From contig NZ_JADGIA010000021.1 in the NCBI RefSeq assembly GCF_019683635.1, positions 1-37,467 of the forward strand: DNA of 37,467 nt. Direction: 5' to 3'. The translations under genes and the position numbers were made by a program. Positions within the stretch are counted from its first letter, which is position 1, and each line of letters opens with the position of its first letter. Shown here piece by piece: positions 16,464-25,343 of the stretch. The stretch is from Thermogemmatispora sp. GTDB lineage: Bacteria > Chloroflexota > Ktedonobacteria > Ktedonobacterales > Ktedonobacteraceae. A model generated the notes under the pieces. It saw only the letters and a list, made by a program, of their open reading frames with translations, was not told the origin of the DNA and made no database searches.

Positions 16464-17678
16464 TCAGGAGCCGGCGGGTGCGTCCTCGCCCCCCGCCGAG
16501 TTTGGAGCCTGGAGCGCCAGTTGACGGATCAAGCCCGCCAGCAAAGCCCCGCGCAGCGCCAGCGAAGGAACGCGCAAAAACTCCTCGCGCAACACATGCA
16601 TCTTCCCTCCCACTGGTCCAAGGCTATCCAGGGTTGGAAGGCCGGCCTGCATCAAGAGATTGGCATCCGAGACCCCCCCCTTGGCCTCAGCCACCAGCTC
16701 CAGGCCGAGAGCCTGCGCCTCCAGACGAGCCACTGCCACCAAAGCCCGCACCTGGGGAGTTGCCTGGTAAGGAACGCGGCCCCGAGTGCGTGTCAGATAG
16801 GCCCGTGTGCCAGGCACACTGGAGCAAGCGGCGATCTGCTCCAGGGCCTCGGCGGCGGCCTCCAGTCCCTCTTGTGTATAGGCGCGCACCGAAATCCAGC
16901 AGCGGGCCATCTCGGGCACCACATTGAGCAGCTCGCTGCTACCGAGCCGCGTCACATTAAAGGTCACCCCTGGTAGAAGCGTATGCAGGTGATCGATGGC
17001 CACAATCTTATGGGCCAGCTCAATGACCGCCGAGCGGCCCCGATGTGGCTCAGCCCCCGAATGGGCAGCCCGGCCACTGATCTCCAGCAGATAACGGTCA
17101 GCTCCCTTGCGTGCCTCTGTAATGATCTCTGGCGAGCGTGTAGGCTCCAGCACCAGGCCGACGTCAGCCTGGCGAGCCAGCTTCCGAAGGAGCGGAGCGC
17201 TCGATGGAGATCCCATCTCCTCATCGCCGTTGAAGACCAGGCAGATCTCACCGAAATCCGCAAAGTGCGACTCCAGCAGAGCGCGCAGGCTATAGAGAGC
17301 CATAATGACGCCCGACTTCATATCGATCACACCGGGACCGAAAGCCAGCTCGCCATCACGGCGGAAAGGGCAGGCCAGCGCGGAACCTGGAGCATAGACA
17401 GTATCGACATGGCCCACCAGCAGGAAGCGCCTACCCTCGCCAGAGCGGCTTCCGCGAAGGCGGGCCACCAGATGGGGGCCATACTGGCCACCGTCGTGGA
17501 GAGTCACCGAACAACCAAGCGCTTCCAACCAGGAGCGGAGGTAGCCCATAATGCGTGTGACCCCCTCGACCTGGCCAGTACCCGAATCGATATTGACCAG
17601 CAGGGCCAGCCGCTGCAGCATCTCCTCCTCATAGTGCTGCAGGGCCGTGAGGTAGGCTTGCGAGAATGTGACAGCCAT
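16464..17678 (-). CDS. M20-family metallopeptidase (glutamate carboxypeptidase-like)
   Basis: A dinuclear zinc exopeptidase of the M20A group, resembling Pseudomonas carboxypeptidase G2, which removes C-terminal Glu or cleaves related amide bonds. In 404 residues the expected ligands are all present: H90 and D92 in GHVDTVY, D119 in GPGVIDMKSG, the catalytic E153 and ligand E154 in GDEEMGSP, E178 in LEP, and H361 in GGKMHVLREEF. A lid/dimerisation domain occupies about residues 190-305, with SGRAAHSG. No signal peptide is evident, so it is probably cytoplasmic. It is the first gene of a probable operon with psuG. The exact substrate cannot be read from sequence. Confidence 0.92.
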   Translation of the reverse strand: MAVTFSQAYLTALQHYEEEMLQRLALLVNIDSGTGQVEGVTRIMGYLRSWLEALGCSVTLHDGGQYGPHLVARLRGSRSGEGRRFLLVGHVDTVYAPGSALACPFRRDGELAFGPGVIDMKSGVIMALYSLRALLESHFADFGEICLVFNGDEEMGSPSSAPLLRKLARQADVGLVLEPTRSPEIITEARKGADRYLLEISGRAAHSGAEPHRGRSAVIELAHKIVAIDHLHTLLPGVTFNVTRLGSSELLNVVPEMARCWISVRAYTQEGLEAAAEALEQIAACSSVPGTRAYLTRTRGRVPYQATPQVRALVAVARLEAQALGLELVAEAKGGVSDANLLMQAGLPTLDSLGPVGGKMHVLREEFLRVPSLALRGALLAGLIRQLALQAPNSAGGEDAPAGS

Positions 17679-17768
17679 AGTACCTGTTCAAGTGAACCAG
17701 GGCCAGCAACGGGAACCGAACTGGCCGCAGCGAGAGAATGGCGCGAGAGGCGCCGCGCAGTTGCTCTT

Positions 17769-17798
17769 ATTGTATCGTCCACAGCGGAGCGGCTGCAA
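17769..17798 (-). promoter_or_regulatory. Promoter of the M20 peptidase-psuG operon
   Basis: On the minus strand TTGCAG (17798-17793) and TACAAT (17774-17769) are 18 bp apart, giving a leader of about 85 nt. The rest of the 377-bp gap up to the sigma-like gene is GC-rich with no credible gene. Confidence 0.45.
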
Positions 17799-18055
17799 GC
17801 CAGGTTAGTCAGATCCCGCGGGAAAGAGGCGTCGGCGGGCAAGCACCGGTCGCAAACGGGGGCGCCGTGCCGAGGTGAGGGCGTCGACATGTGCCACGAG
17901 TGCGAGGAGGTGGGCAGAGAGGAGAGTGAGCGAGGAGACCTTGCCTGGGCCGGGTCCAGGCGGGCCTCTTCCTGGAGAAGAGCGAGAATGAAGGCAGTCG
18001 GGCAAGAGCAAGAGCGGTCAGTCGCAGTCGAGGCAGGTGGAGGCGCTGCGCCAGC

Positions 18056-18739
18056 TTAAGCGGCCTGAGCACGCAGCTGGCCCTGAACAATGCGGGCGAG
18101 GCGCTTATAGGCCAGACTCAACAGAGAAGCATGGCGTCCGCGCTCCACCGGGTCGGCGGGCAACTCGCGCTGATACTGCTGCAGTTCAATGCCGACCTCC
18201 AGAAAGGCGCGCTGGAGCGCCGTTGGCTGCGGACCAAAATACATGCGGTTGGCCAGGTCCATAAGAAGAGCGGTACGCTGTTTCTCAGGAAAGTTGACAA
18301 TCTCGCGTGCCAGGAAAGAGAACAGCCATTCCTCGAAGACATGATCGAGGACGGCCTCGAACTGATCGGGGTCAGAGGAGAGTGAACTGGCGTGCTGAGC
18401 GGCGTAATCTCGCTGTATAATATAGATGAGATAATGGTCGCGGCGCCAGAGATCGCGGAAACAATTGTAGGCCACGATCAGGCTCAGGTGCTCTAGCGAA
18501 TCGATAGGTGCCACCTCTCCTCGTTCAGCTCGTCGTGCGTAGTTCAGCAGGCGCATCATTGTCTCCTGGACGATGTCGGTCACGATCTCATCGCGCTGCC
18601 TTGACCAGGAAGAGAGAGAGGAAGAGTGGACCCAGTGAGCCACTCTGGGGCGCAGGATACAGTAGAGCTGTTCCCAAGGCATGTCACTGCCAAGGACATC
18701 GGGAGAGCTGCGGCAGGAAGAAACCGAATGCAGAGTCAT
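18056..18739 (-). CDS. Divergent sigma-70/ECF-like RNA polymerase sigma factor
   Basis: The 227-residue protein resembles an ECF sigma factor. Region 2 is suggested by DEIVTDIVQETMMRLLNYA and SLIVAYNCFRDLWRRD (about 50-105), the part that contacts core polymerase and the -10 element. A region 4-like start, FPEKQRTALLMDLA (about 150-165), resembles the LPEKQR...LL motif. The helix-turn-helix that should follow is unusual and is stretched by about 20 residues (QQYQRELPADPVERGR) before the final LLSLAYKRLARIV helix. The ATG at 18739 has GGAAG 6 bp upstream. No anti-sigma gene is adjacent. It is transcribed away from the MerR/GAF gene. The sigma call is moderately sure; its promoter class is unknown. 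Confidence 0.6.
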   Translation of the reverse strand: MTLHSVSSCRSSPDVLGSDMPWEQLYCILRPRVAHWVHSSSLSSWSRQRDEIVTDIVQETMMRLLNYARRAERGEVAPIDSLEHLSLIVAYNCFRDLWRRDHYLIYIIQRDYAAQHASSLSSDPDQFEAVLDHVFEEWLFSFLAREIVNFPEKQRTALLMDLANRMYFGPQPTALQRAFLEVGIELQQYQRELPADPVERGRHASLLSLAYKRLARIVQGQLRAQAA

Positions 18740-18990
18740 AAGCGCTTCCTTTCGCCTCCGACCAGCAGAGGTTGGTCTACGCACAAGAATCGCGAAAAGG
18801 GCCTCCGGGTAAAGCGTGAGAGACGCTCTGGAGCAAGCCAGGCGAGTGCACCACGGTGGCCCGGAGACGCTCAGCGCCTTCCCCTCTTGATCCCTGCCAC
18901 GCGAGCGAACAATCATTCCCTGAACCAGGAGAAGGAGCTAAATATAAAGAAATCTGGGAAAGACTCAAGATAATCTTAGCATGCATCAGT

Positions 18991-19020
18991 AGTATACAGC
19001 AGGAAACTTCTTTCTGTCAA
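18991..19020 (-). promoter_or_regulatory. Promoter of the sigma-like gene
   Basis: On the minus strand TTGACA (19020-19015) and TATACT (18996-18991) lie 18 bp apart. The leader to the ATG at 18739 would be about 245 nt. It is back to back with the plus-strand promoter at 19049. Confidence 0.65.
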
Positions 19021-19048
19021 GAGGAGTCTTCCTGAAAGGTCATAAAAG

Positions 19049-19077
19049 TTGACATAGAGCTAAGGTTTCATTATAAT
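19049..19077 (+). promoter_or_regulatory. Perfect-consensus sigma70 promoter of the MerR/GAF gene
   Basis: TTGACA (19049-19054), 17 bp, TATAAT (19072-19077): both hexamers are exact. Transcription near 19084 gives a leader of about 230 nt to the ATG at 19313, with no recognised gene in it. Confidence 0.85.
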
Positions 19078-19312
19078 AGAGACATGGGAGCATAGGGCCG
19101 GTAGAATGTTTGTCATTGTTACAACGTTTGCCGCACTCGCGCAGCGCATTGTAGGTGGAGGGGGTGCAGGGTGGTTGCCCTCGCGCGTATCCCGTTGTCA
19201 GTTCAAGTGTTTGCGAGCGGGCGTATCTACTCGTCTATCTGCTTGCTAGCTCGCTTGCCACTGTTGGAGAAGGAAGGACGCTTTGCCTGGTGAAACAGGA
19301 GAGGAGGACAGG

Positions 19313-21556
19313 ATGGATGATCGCGTGCTCCAGAGCATTCGCAAGCATCTGCAGCAGCCGGAGACCTGGGAAAGGATTCGTGGCTATCTCCAGCTCGTCA
19401 GCGAGAAGTTGACGGTGACGATCGGTGAGGCGGCCCAGCTCTTCGATTTTACGGAAAACCAGCTGCGCGACTGGGAAGAGCGAGGTCTGCTTCGTCCTCT
19501 GCGCTCTCGCCCGAATACTGGCCAGCGGCGCTATCCGCCCACCGAGTTGGAGAAGCTGGCGATCATTCGCGATCTGATCAATGCTGGCTACCCGCCTGGA
19601 GCCATTCCCCTCAACATTGCGGAACTCTGGCATTCGCTCGGGCCGGCCAGCTTCAATGGAGGAGGCAATGCCGGGGCTGGCGTTGGTGGTCAAGCGGCTG
19701 CCGCCTCTTTGCCGCTTGATCGGCGCGTGGCTCAGACGGACAGCTCCCTCCTCTGGCGCTATTTTGCCAGTCAGGCTCTCCATCACGCCTTGCTGTTACT
19801 CTGTGAGGATCTCTCTCGCAGCCATGCGGCGGTTCTTTTGCCGCGTCACGCTCCCGACGATGGTCAGCTCGGGCTACCGCGCCTGCCCGAGGAGCTGGCC
19901 CGGCTGGGCGAGTCCCTGATCGGCTGGCTCAGTCATGGTCGCTCCCTTCACCTCTTTCTTGAAGCTGCCCCCGCCTTCGAGTACCCCAGCGATTTCCGCG
20001 TTCAGCCCCTGCTGGCCGAGGGAGAGACCTGGCCCGCCGACCCTACCTTGCTCATCGTTCCACGCCAGATGCACTCGTTGAACCTGCAGCGCCCGGTCGT
20101 CCATCTTGTGCGCCGCTTGCTAGCTCCGCTCTATGCCTGTGCCGCTCAATGGACAACCTATTTCGCACCTGATCTGCGCAACTGGCTCTATCCCGCGCGC
20201 GCCTTTCCCAGGGGCATAGATCCCTCCGATAGCGTGCTCAATGGCCTGATGGATCTGATTATTGCCTTGGGAGGGCAGACGCCCGCGGGTGATGATCGCT
20301 GGCATTGTTGTTGCCTGATGATGCCTGAAGATCCAGCGGCCCCTCCAGGACAGCAAGTCCTGATGGTGATGGCCTGCAGTCGCAATTCGCCCCATCGGGC
20401 AGGCCAATCGCGCATCTTCCCCAATGAAAGCCATGTGTATTTCCGCGCGCTGCGCTGCCCCTATCTCCTCTATCGCCCTCGCCTGGCAATCCGCGACAGT
20501 GCGGGCCTCTCGCAATGGCCTGAGCACTTTAGAGGCGGTGGCTCTGCTGTGGCCATCCCCATTGGCTGTCAATCTGGGCCTGCTCTCGGGGTCCTCTATG
20601 TCTTCGCGATGACTCAGGAGGCTTTTTCTGAGGATGATCTGCGCTTGCTGCGCCTCATGGGCTTGATCGTGGAAGACCTGCTCCTGCTCTATCGGGCCAG
20701 GCTCGACGCCATGCAAGGTCTGGAGCAGCTGGTGAAGGCGCCCGAGGTCGTGAATGACTCCTTCATCAATTTCCTTTCTGAGAATGAGTTTATCCGTGAT
20801 CTGGAGATCTTGCTGGCACACTTGCAGCAAGAGAGCGCTCTGGCTGGAGATGGAACCGTGAGGGCCGGGACAGAAGCGAATCATGAGCGACAGGGAGAGC
20901 GCTTGTCTACTGCTGTGCCGAAGAGTTTGCCATCCGCGGTGGACCCTGGAGCCACGGAGCTGCTCTATCTCTTTCCGCTACGCGAGGCGGGCGAATTGGA
21001 GACCCTTTCGATTATCGCCCTGGATATTGACAACCAGAGCCAGATAGTCCGTCGCTATGGCGAGCTGGCGCTGCACAATTTGACTCAGGCCATCGGCCAG
21101 CGCATTCAGCGGCAGCTCGTCGATTGCCGCCTCTACTATATCTATGGTGGGCGCTTTTATCTGCTCCTCAAGAATATTTCTCTAGAACGGGCGCGGCAGA
21201 TCGCGCAAACACTGCGCCAGGCCCTGCGGCGCCCCTATCGGGTAGAGCTTCTGCAACAGTCGGTCTGGCAGCTGGAGCCGCCCGAGACCAGTGTGGAGCT
21301 GCCGGATGTGAGCGTGCGTCTCGGGGTGACGCTCTATCTGCGGGCGAAGCTGATCGAGCTGCTCCAGCGCTATGCCGCTGCCCCAACCTCAACCCTGGCT
21401 GAGGTGCGCAGCCTGATTGTCGGCGACCTTGATCAGGCCCTCAATCTGGGTCAGGAGGAGGGCGGCGATTGCGTGATCAGCTGGGACCCGCAGGCTGAGG
21501 ACCGTGGCCCCCATGTTCGACGCTTTATCCGGCTGGAGTCCTCCAACGGCTTATGA
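19313..21556 (+). CDS. MerR-type HTH, GAF-like and degenerate GGDEF regulator
   Basis: A 747-residue protein with a MerR-like helix-turn-helix at about 34-86 (TVTIGEAAQLFDFTENQLRD, then RRYPPTELEKLAIIRDL). Next comes an unassigned sensory-like region (about 140-300) and a probable GAF domain (about 310-460, with AVAIPIGC and LGVLYVFA...FSEDDLRLLRLM). A GGDEF-shaped domain lies at about 562-728. The last begins correctly with IIALDIDNQSQIVRRYGE, but its signature reads YGGRFY (611-616) instead of YGGDEF. It should not make cyclic di-GMP and may bind a nucleotide or simply dimerise. The ATG at 19313 follows GGAGGACAGG. It is probably a DNA-binding sensor; the ligand and targets are unknown. It is divergent from the sigma-like gene. 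Confidence 0.7.
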   Translation: MDDRVLQSIRKHLQQPETWERIRGYLQLVSEKLTVTIGEAAQLFDFTENQLRDWEERGLLRPLRSRPNTGQRRYPPTELEKLAIIRDLINAGYPPGAIPLNIAELWHSLGPASFNGGGNAGAGVGGQAAAASLPLDRRVAQTDSSLLWRYFASQALHHALLLLCEDLSRSHAAVLLPRHAPDDGQLGLPRLPEELARLGESLIGWLSHGRSLHLFLEAAPAFEYPSDFRVQPLLAEGETWPADPTLLIVPRQMHSLNLQRPVVHLVRRLLAPLYACAAQWTTYFAPDLRNWLYPARAFPRGIDPSDSVLNGLMDLIIALGGQTPAGDDRWHCCCLMMPEDPAAPPGQQVLMVMACSRNSPHRAGQSRIFPNESHVYFRALRCPYLLYRPRLAIRDSAGLSQWPEHFRGGGSAVAIPIGCQSGPALGVLYVFAMTQEAFSEDDLRLLRLMGLIVEDLLLLYRARLDAMQGLEQLVKAPEVVNDSFINFLSENEFIRDLEILLAHLQQESALAGDGTVRAGTEANHERQGERLSTAVPKSLPSAVDPGATELLYLFPLREAGELETLSIIALDIDNQSQIVRRYGELALHNLTQAIGQRIQRQLVDCRLYYIYGGRFYLLLKNISLERARQIAQTLRQALRRPYRVELLQQSVWQLEPPETSVELPDVSVRLGVTLYLRAKLIELLQRYAAAPTSTLAEVRSLIVGDLDQALNLGQEEGGDCVISWDPQAEDRGPHVRRFIRLESSNGL

Positions 21557-21576
21557 CCTGCCAGGCTCCTCTGTCT

Positions 21577-21619
21577 GACGGGCGGGCCAGGCTGCCTCAT
21601 TTATCCAGGCTCGCCCGTC
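21577..21619 (+). terminator. Probable terminator after the MerR/GAF gene
   Basis: GACGGGCG (21577-21584) pairs with CGCCCGTC (21612-21619), with a further GCC/GGC pairing inside. A weakly T-rich, pyrimidine-rich stretch follows. The rest of the 372-bp gap to the next gene holds only a TATATT near 21798 as a possible -10. Confidence 0.5.
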
Positions 21620-21928
21620 TGCTCCTTTGCTCTCTATCTCTCTAGCCGTCCCGAGCAAGCTTCGTTGGCAGTCTTTCCTTTCCTCCTCTGTCATCTATCC
21701 CTCTTCCACGACGAATTTTTTGGCCTCTCGCTCCGATAACGATACCGCAATCGCTTCCTGCGGCAATTGGCAGCGAAAAGTTCTTCCCCTGAGACGTTAT
21801 ATTCATGTGAAAGTGTTATTTAAAGGCAGAGGCTGTAACACAAGAAGCCCGTGCTTAATCCTCCACTTCGTTATACAAGACGACTGCGGAAGGGGCGCGG
21901 GAAGCCGTGAGGTTGGAAAGGAGTTGGT

Positions 21929-22582
21929 ATGATGGCGCTCAAAGTATTGCTCCTTGGGAGGCCGGGAAGCGGCAAGACGACAGCCGCTCGCTATTTTCTC
22001 CAGCGTGCTGCTGTGGCTGGTCTGCAGGCCACGCATGTCGACGACTACGATCTGCTGGAAGAGAAATGCCAGGCCGATGCAGAGCAGCGTCGCTTTCGGC
22101 CATTGATCGTGAATGGTCGCTACTGTGGCTTCGATGTGCTGGACTTTGGTGTCATGGATGAGGTGCTTCTTGAGGCTGAGGCCCGTGTTGAGCAGCATCT
22201 TGCCCGCTATCCTGACAATAGTCTGGCCATGCTCGAATTCGCGCGCGACGATTACCTCCATGCCCTCCATCTATTCAGTCCCCGCTTTCTGCGCGATGCC
22301 CAGCTGCTCTACTTTCGCATCGATGTGGAGACGGCCATTCAGCGCGTGCGTCAGCGCTACTGCCAGACTGGTTGTCAGCTTGTCTCGGAGCAGGTTCTCC
22401 GCAGCTATTACCGCGATGATGGCTTCGTCGACCAGCTCTCTCTGATTAAAAAGAATTTTTCCTTGAATCAGACTATAGAAATCTGTGACAATAACGAAAC
22501 TTTGCAACTATTTTTACAGCGCCTGGATCGCTTCTTTGAGCAGCTCTTGAGGCAAGAGGCCAGGGCTGGGCTGATCTGCTAA
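21929..22582 (+). CDS. P-loop kinase-like NTPase
   Basis: The 217-residue protein starts with a textbook Walker A, LLLGRPGSGKTTAA (GRPGSGKT at 10-17), followed by HVDDYDLLEE, an acidic pair where small-molecule kinases hold their acceptor or magnesium. A later segment, LYFRIDVETAIQRVRQRY, looks like the core strand plus Arg-rich LID of the adenylate/deoxynucleoside kinase superfamily. I expect a phosphotransferase on a small molecule or polypeptide, but no subfamily is recognised. The start has GGAAAGGAG 5-6 bp upstream; ATG-ATG gives two equivalent starts. No cofactor or pathway gene is adjacent. Codon use drifts AT-rich over the last 60 residues (KKNFSLNQTIEICDNNE). Confidence 0.7.
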   Translation: MMALKVLLLGRPGSGKTTAARYFLQRAAVAGLQATHVDDYDLLEEKCQADAEQRRFRPLIVNGRYCGFDVLDFGVMDEVLLEAEARVEQHLARYPDNSLAMLEFARDDYLHALHLFSPRFLRDAQLLYFRIDVETAIQRVRQRYCQTGCQLVSEQVLRSYYRDDGFVDQLSLIKKNFSLNQTIEICDNNETLQLFLQRLDRFFEQLLRQEARAGLIC

Positions 22583-22668
22583 TGTTCAATTCTGTGCTCG
22601 TGCTCCTGGCGGCTGCGCCGGCGTGCTCGATGGAGTGAGCCGGGCGCGGCTTGAGTTGAGCGCAGCGA

Positions 22669-22705
22669 GTCCAGGGGTGTAGGCCACACTGTGGTCTCCC
22701 TGGAC
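22669..22705. terminator. Hairpin between convergent kinase-like and ABC permease genes
   Basis: GTCCAGGG (22669-22676) and CCCTGGAC (22698-22705) are perfect arms enclosing a smaller CCACA/TGTGG dyad. There is no strong T-run, but the position between convergent genes suits a shared terminator. Confidence 0.4.
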
Positions 22706-22759
22706 CCGTCATCCGTGAGGGAGGCGAGGACGAACCATTCGCTCCCTGATGTTGATATG

Positions 22760-24031
22760 TCAGGCGTTAACTGTTCTCGGCTGGAAGCGGAAAAGAGCCA
22801 GGCCGAGGATAAAGCAGAGGAGGCCGTAGATGATCAAGGCCACGACGTTGGGCAGCACCTCGGCCAGCGTACGTCCACTGACCATCAGGCCATTGAGAGC
22901 CTCCATTGCCCAGGCCACAATGCCCACATGAGCCACCATCTGCAGCCATTGTGGCTCTAACCACAGTGGCCACCAGGCGCCGCCGATGGCCGACGTTGTC
23001 AAGGTGACAATGGTCAGCACCATGGGCAGTTGGCGCCGTGTTCGCACCAGGGAGACCAGCAGAATGCCAAAGCCGGTCATGGCGAAGCTGGTGACCACCA
23101 GCAAGATGATTACTCCAAGCCAATTGCTGACGTGCAGCTTAAAGAGGAAGCTGCCGATCGCGAAGAGCATGAGAAGCTGCAGCATGGTCACCAGGAACTG
23201 CGTAAGGAGCTTGCCACCAAGCAGGGCGTAGCGCTGCACTGGGGCGACCAGCAGACGGCGCAGGGTGCCGCTCTCGCGCTCCTCCAGGATGCTGCCCGCC
23301 ACCGCCTGCAGACCGAAGAGGGCGAAGAGAATAGCGTAGCCAGGCAGGGTCACATCGAATACATTGACCTGGGTCGGGACATTGCCGGCGTGCAGACTAG
23401 CCACCTGGGCTGGTGGCACAACCTTAAGGCTCGCCGCCCCTACCCGGCTGGCGATCGTCTGCGGGTCGATGCTGCCCGGCTCGCAATGATTGCCTGGCTG
23501 CTGACAGATGCGCTCAACCTCCTGAATAGCGGCGCTGCCTGCGAAGGTTGCCGTGGCTAGCTGCCCAACAGTGCTCGTGACCAGGTTCTGGACAACGGCG
23601 CTGCTCGGGTCGTTGCTGCTGGGAATCGTATAGATCTGTACCAGGTTCTGCGTTGGCTCACCGCGGGCGGCGGCCTGCTGCAACCTGGCTGTCGTTCCTG
23701 CCGGGATCACTACGCCAGTCACGGAACCCTGTCCTTGAGAAACGGCCTGCTGCACACCGGCGGCGTCGCTGTAACGCGTCAACTTGATGGTCAGCTGAGA
23801 GCTGTGCTGATCCAGGGCCTTTAAAACCGCCTGGCCGACCAGACCGTGATCCTGATCGCTGACCGCTACCTGGATCGTAATAGTGTTCTGGCTGCTTCCA
23901 TAGACATTGCCGAGAGCGAAGCCGACCGTGGCAACAAGTATCAGCGGGACCAGCAGCATCAAGATCAGCGACGATCGGTCTCTGACGATCTGTAACAAAT
24001 CTTTTCTTAAGATCGAGAACATGGCTTGCAT
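22760..24031 (-). CDS. ABC-2 type transporter permease
   Basis: The membrane half of an ABC exporter: 423 residues, with one N-terminal helix (about 19-41, SLILMLLVPLILVATVGFALG). A large extracytoplasmic domain follows (about 45-230), rich in Gln, Ser and Thr. A C-terminal block of five helices starts near 232, containing the ABC-2 signature region EERESGTLRRLLVAPV. This layout matches the DrrB/YhgE/NatB-like group that exports drugs, lipids or ions; the substrate is unknown. An extracytoplasmic Cys pair (CQQPGNHC) could form a disulfide. GGAG lies just before the start. It follows its ATPase gene by 84 bp. Confidence 0.92.
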   Translation of the reverse strand: MQAMFSILRKDLLQIVRDRSSLILMLLVPLILVATVGFALGNVYGSSQNTITIQVAVSDQDHGLVGQAVLKALDQHSSQLTIKLTRYSDAAGVQQAVSQGQGSVTGVVIPAGTTARLQQAAARGEPTQNLVQIYTIPSSNDPSSAVVQNLVTSTVGQLATATFAGSAAIQEVERICQQPGNHCEPGSIDPQTIASRVGAASLKVVPPAQVASLHAGNVPTQVNVFDVTLPGYAILFALFGLQAVAGSILEERESGTLRRLLVAPVQRYALLGGKLLTQFLVTMLQLLMLFAIGSFLFKLHVSNWLGVIILLVVTSFAMTGFGILLVSLVRTRRQLPMVLTIVTLTTSAIGGAWWPLWLEPQWLQMVAHVGIVAWAMEALNGLMVSGRTLAEVLPNVVALIIYGLLCFILGLALFRFQPRTVNA

Positions 24032-24115
24032 AGCCGCTCCATCCTCCTATCTAGCCGTATAAGGCCTCAATGAGTCAGGGGACATCCCAGGCAAGGCCTG
24101 GCTGGCCGACTGGGG

Positions 24116-24949
24116 CTAGAGATCACGCAAGGTCTTGCCCGTCAACTGGATGAACAGTTCCTGCAGTCCGTGGGGACGATAGACAGCGCGCGTCTGATCA
24201 CGCATGGCCAGAAGCTGCTCCAGCGTCCCCAGAGCGATGATGCGCCCCTCGTCCATAATGGCGATGCGCTGACAGAGGCGCTCGGCCTCCTCCATATAGT
24301 GGGTGGTATAGAGGACGGTTGTGCCACTGGCGGCCAGCTTTTCAATGTTCTCGAAGATGTGCTCGCGCGACTGAGGATCAACGCCGACGGTTGGCTCATC
24401 GAGGAGCAAGACCCGCGGGCGGTGCATCAGGGCGACGGCAAAGTTGAGCCGGCGCAGCATCCCACCAGAAAAGTTCTTCAAAGGCTCCTTACGGCGCTCA
24501 TAGAGGCCAACAAAATGCAGCACTTCCTCGGCTCTCCCACGGCGCTCGGAGGCTGGCATGCCGTAGAGCGAGGCGAAGAAATCAAGGTTCTCCAGTGCGT
24601 TCAGATCTCGATAGAGGGCGATCTCCTGGGGCACTACCCCCAGCAGACGCTTGACCGCCTGGGGCTCGTCTCTTACAGAGTGACCGCAGATCAGGACCTC
24701 GCCCTCGTTCGCCGGCAAGTAGCCGCAGAGGATATTGATGATGGTGCTCTTGCCGGCTCCATTTGGCCCGAGCAGACCGAAAATCTCACCTTCCTTAATA
24801 CTAAAGGAGACGCCCTTGACAGCCTCTAGTTTGCCGAAACGCTTGACGAGGTTGCGCACCTCGACAAGATGACCAGCCTCAGACCCGGCTGTCGCCGCAG
24901 GACTGGTACGGGCCTCTGCCCTGGAACGTGTCTCTTGCTCATCTGTCAC
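24116..24949 (-). CDS. ABC-2 type exporter ATP-binding protein
   Basis: The nucleotide-binding half of the exporter, 277 residues. After about 27 charged, low-complexity residues come the A-loop region, Walker A GPNGAGKST (61-69), Q-loop Q108 in VVPQE, signature SGGML (161-165, a small variation on SGGQ), Walker B LLLDE with catalytic E185, and the H-loop H217 in YTTHYMEE. The C-terminus, ending TGKTLRDL, fits the DrrA/CcmA group. The start is GTG at 24949 with GGAGG 9 bp upstream. It is the first gene of a two-gene operon with the permease. Upstream (25004-25014) lies the small inverted repeat AGGTAATACCT, a possible operator. Confidence 0.95.
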   Translation of the reverse strand: MTDEQETRSRAEARTSPAATAGSEAGHLVEVRNLVKRFGKLEAVKGVSFSIKEGEIFGLLGPNGAGKSTIINILCGYLPANEGEVLICGHSVRDEPQAVKRLLGVVPQEIALYRDLNALENLDFFASLYGMPASERRGRAEEVLHFVGLYERRKEPLKNFSGGMLRRLNFAVALMHRPRVLLLDEPTVGVDPQSREHIFENIEKLAASGTTVLYTTHYMEEAERLCQRIAIMDEGRIIALGTLEQLLAMRDQTRAVYRPHGLQELFIQLTGKTLRDL

Positions 24950-25128
24950 TCCCGGATACCTCCTCTCCTCTCTGCAGAGGTAACAATGTCTCTTTGCTTA
25001 AAAAGGTAATACCTGTACGTATAAGCCAGGTGGATCAGAGAGCATGGGACGCCTTCTATCCTGCGCTGCTGCTGGCCTGCGTCTCCAGTACCCTGTCACC
25101 GTTGCCTGGTTTTGGCTTGTGAGAGTAG

Positions 25129-25134
25129 TATAAT
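25129..25134 (+). promoter_or_regulatory. Probable -10 ahead of the zinc-ribbon gene
   Basis: A perfect TATAAT about 210 bp before the gene, with TTGCCT 21 bp upstream as a poorly spaced -35. A second candidate is TATACT at 25276-25281. Nothing else is recognised in the 394-bp gap. Confidence 0.35.
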
Positions 25135-25343
25135 GAGCAGCCAGGCTGGTAAGGAAGGATCGAAGGATCTATTTTGAACCGCAGCTTCATATGCGTTTAT
25201 GCCTATGACGAAAGTCACGATGGGGGAGTGATGGCTGAGATGATAAGCCGGGCCGGACCGACGACCCTGCCGTGATATACTGAACTGGCTGATTGCTGAT
25301 CAAGAGCCGACCACTCTGAAGGAGCAGAGGGAGGGAGAGAGCT

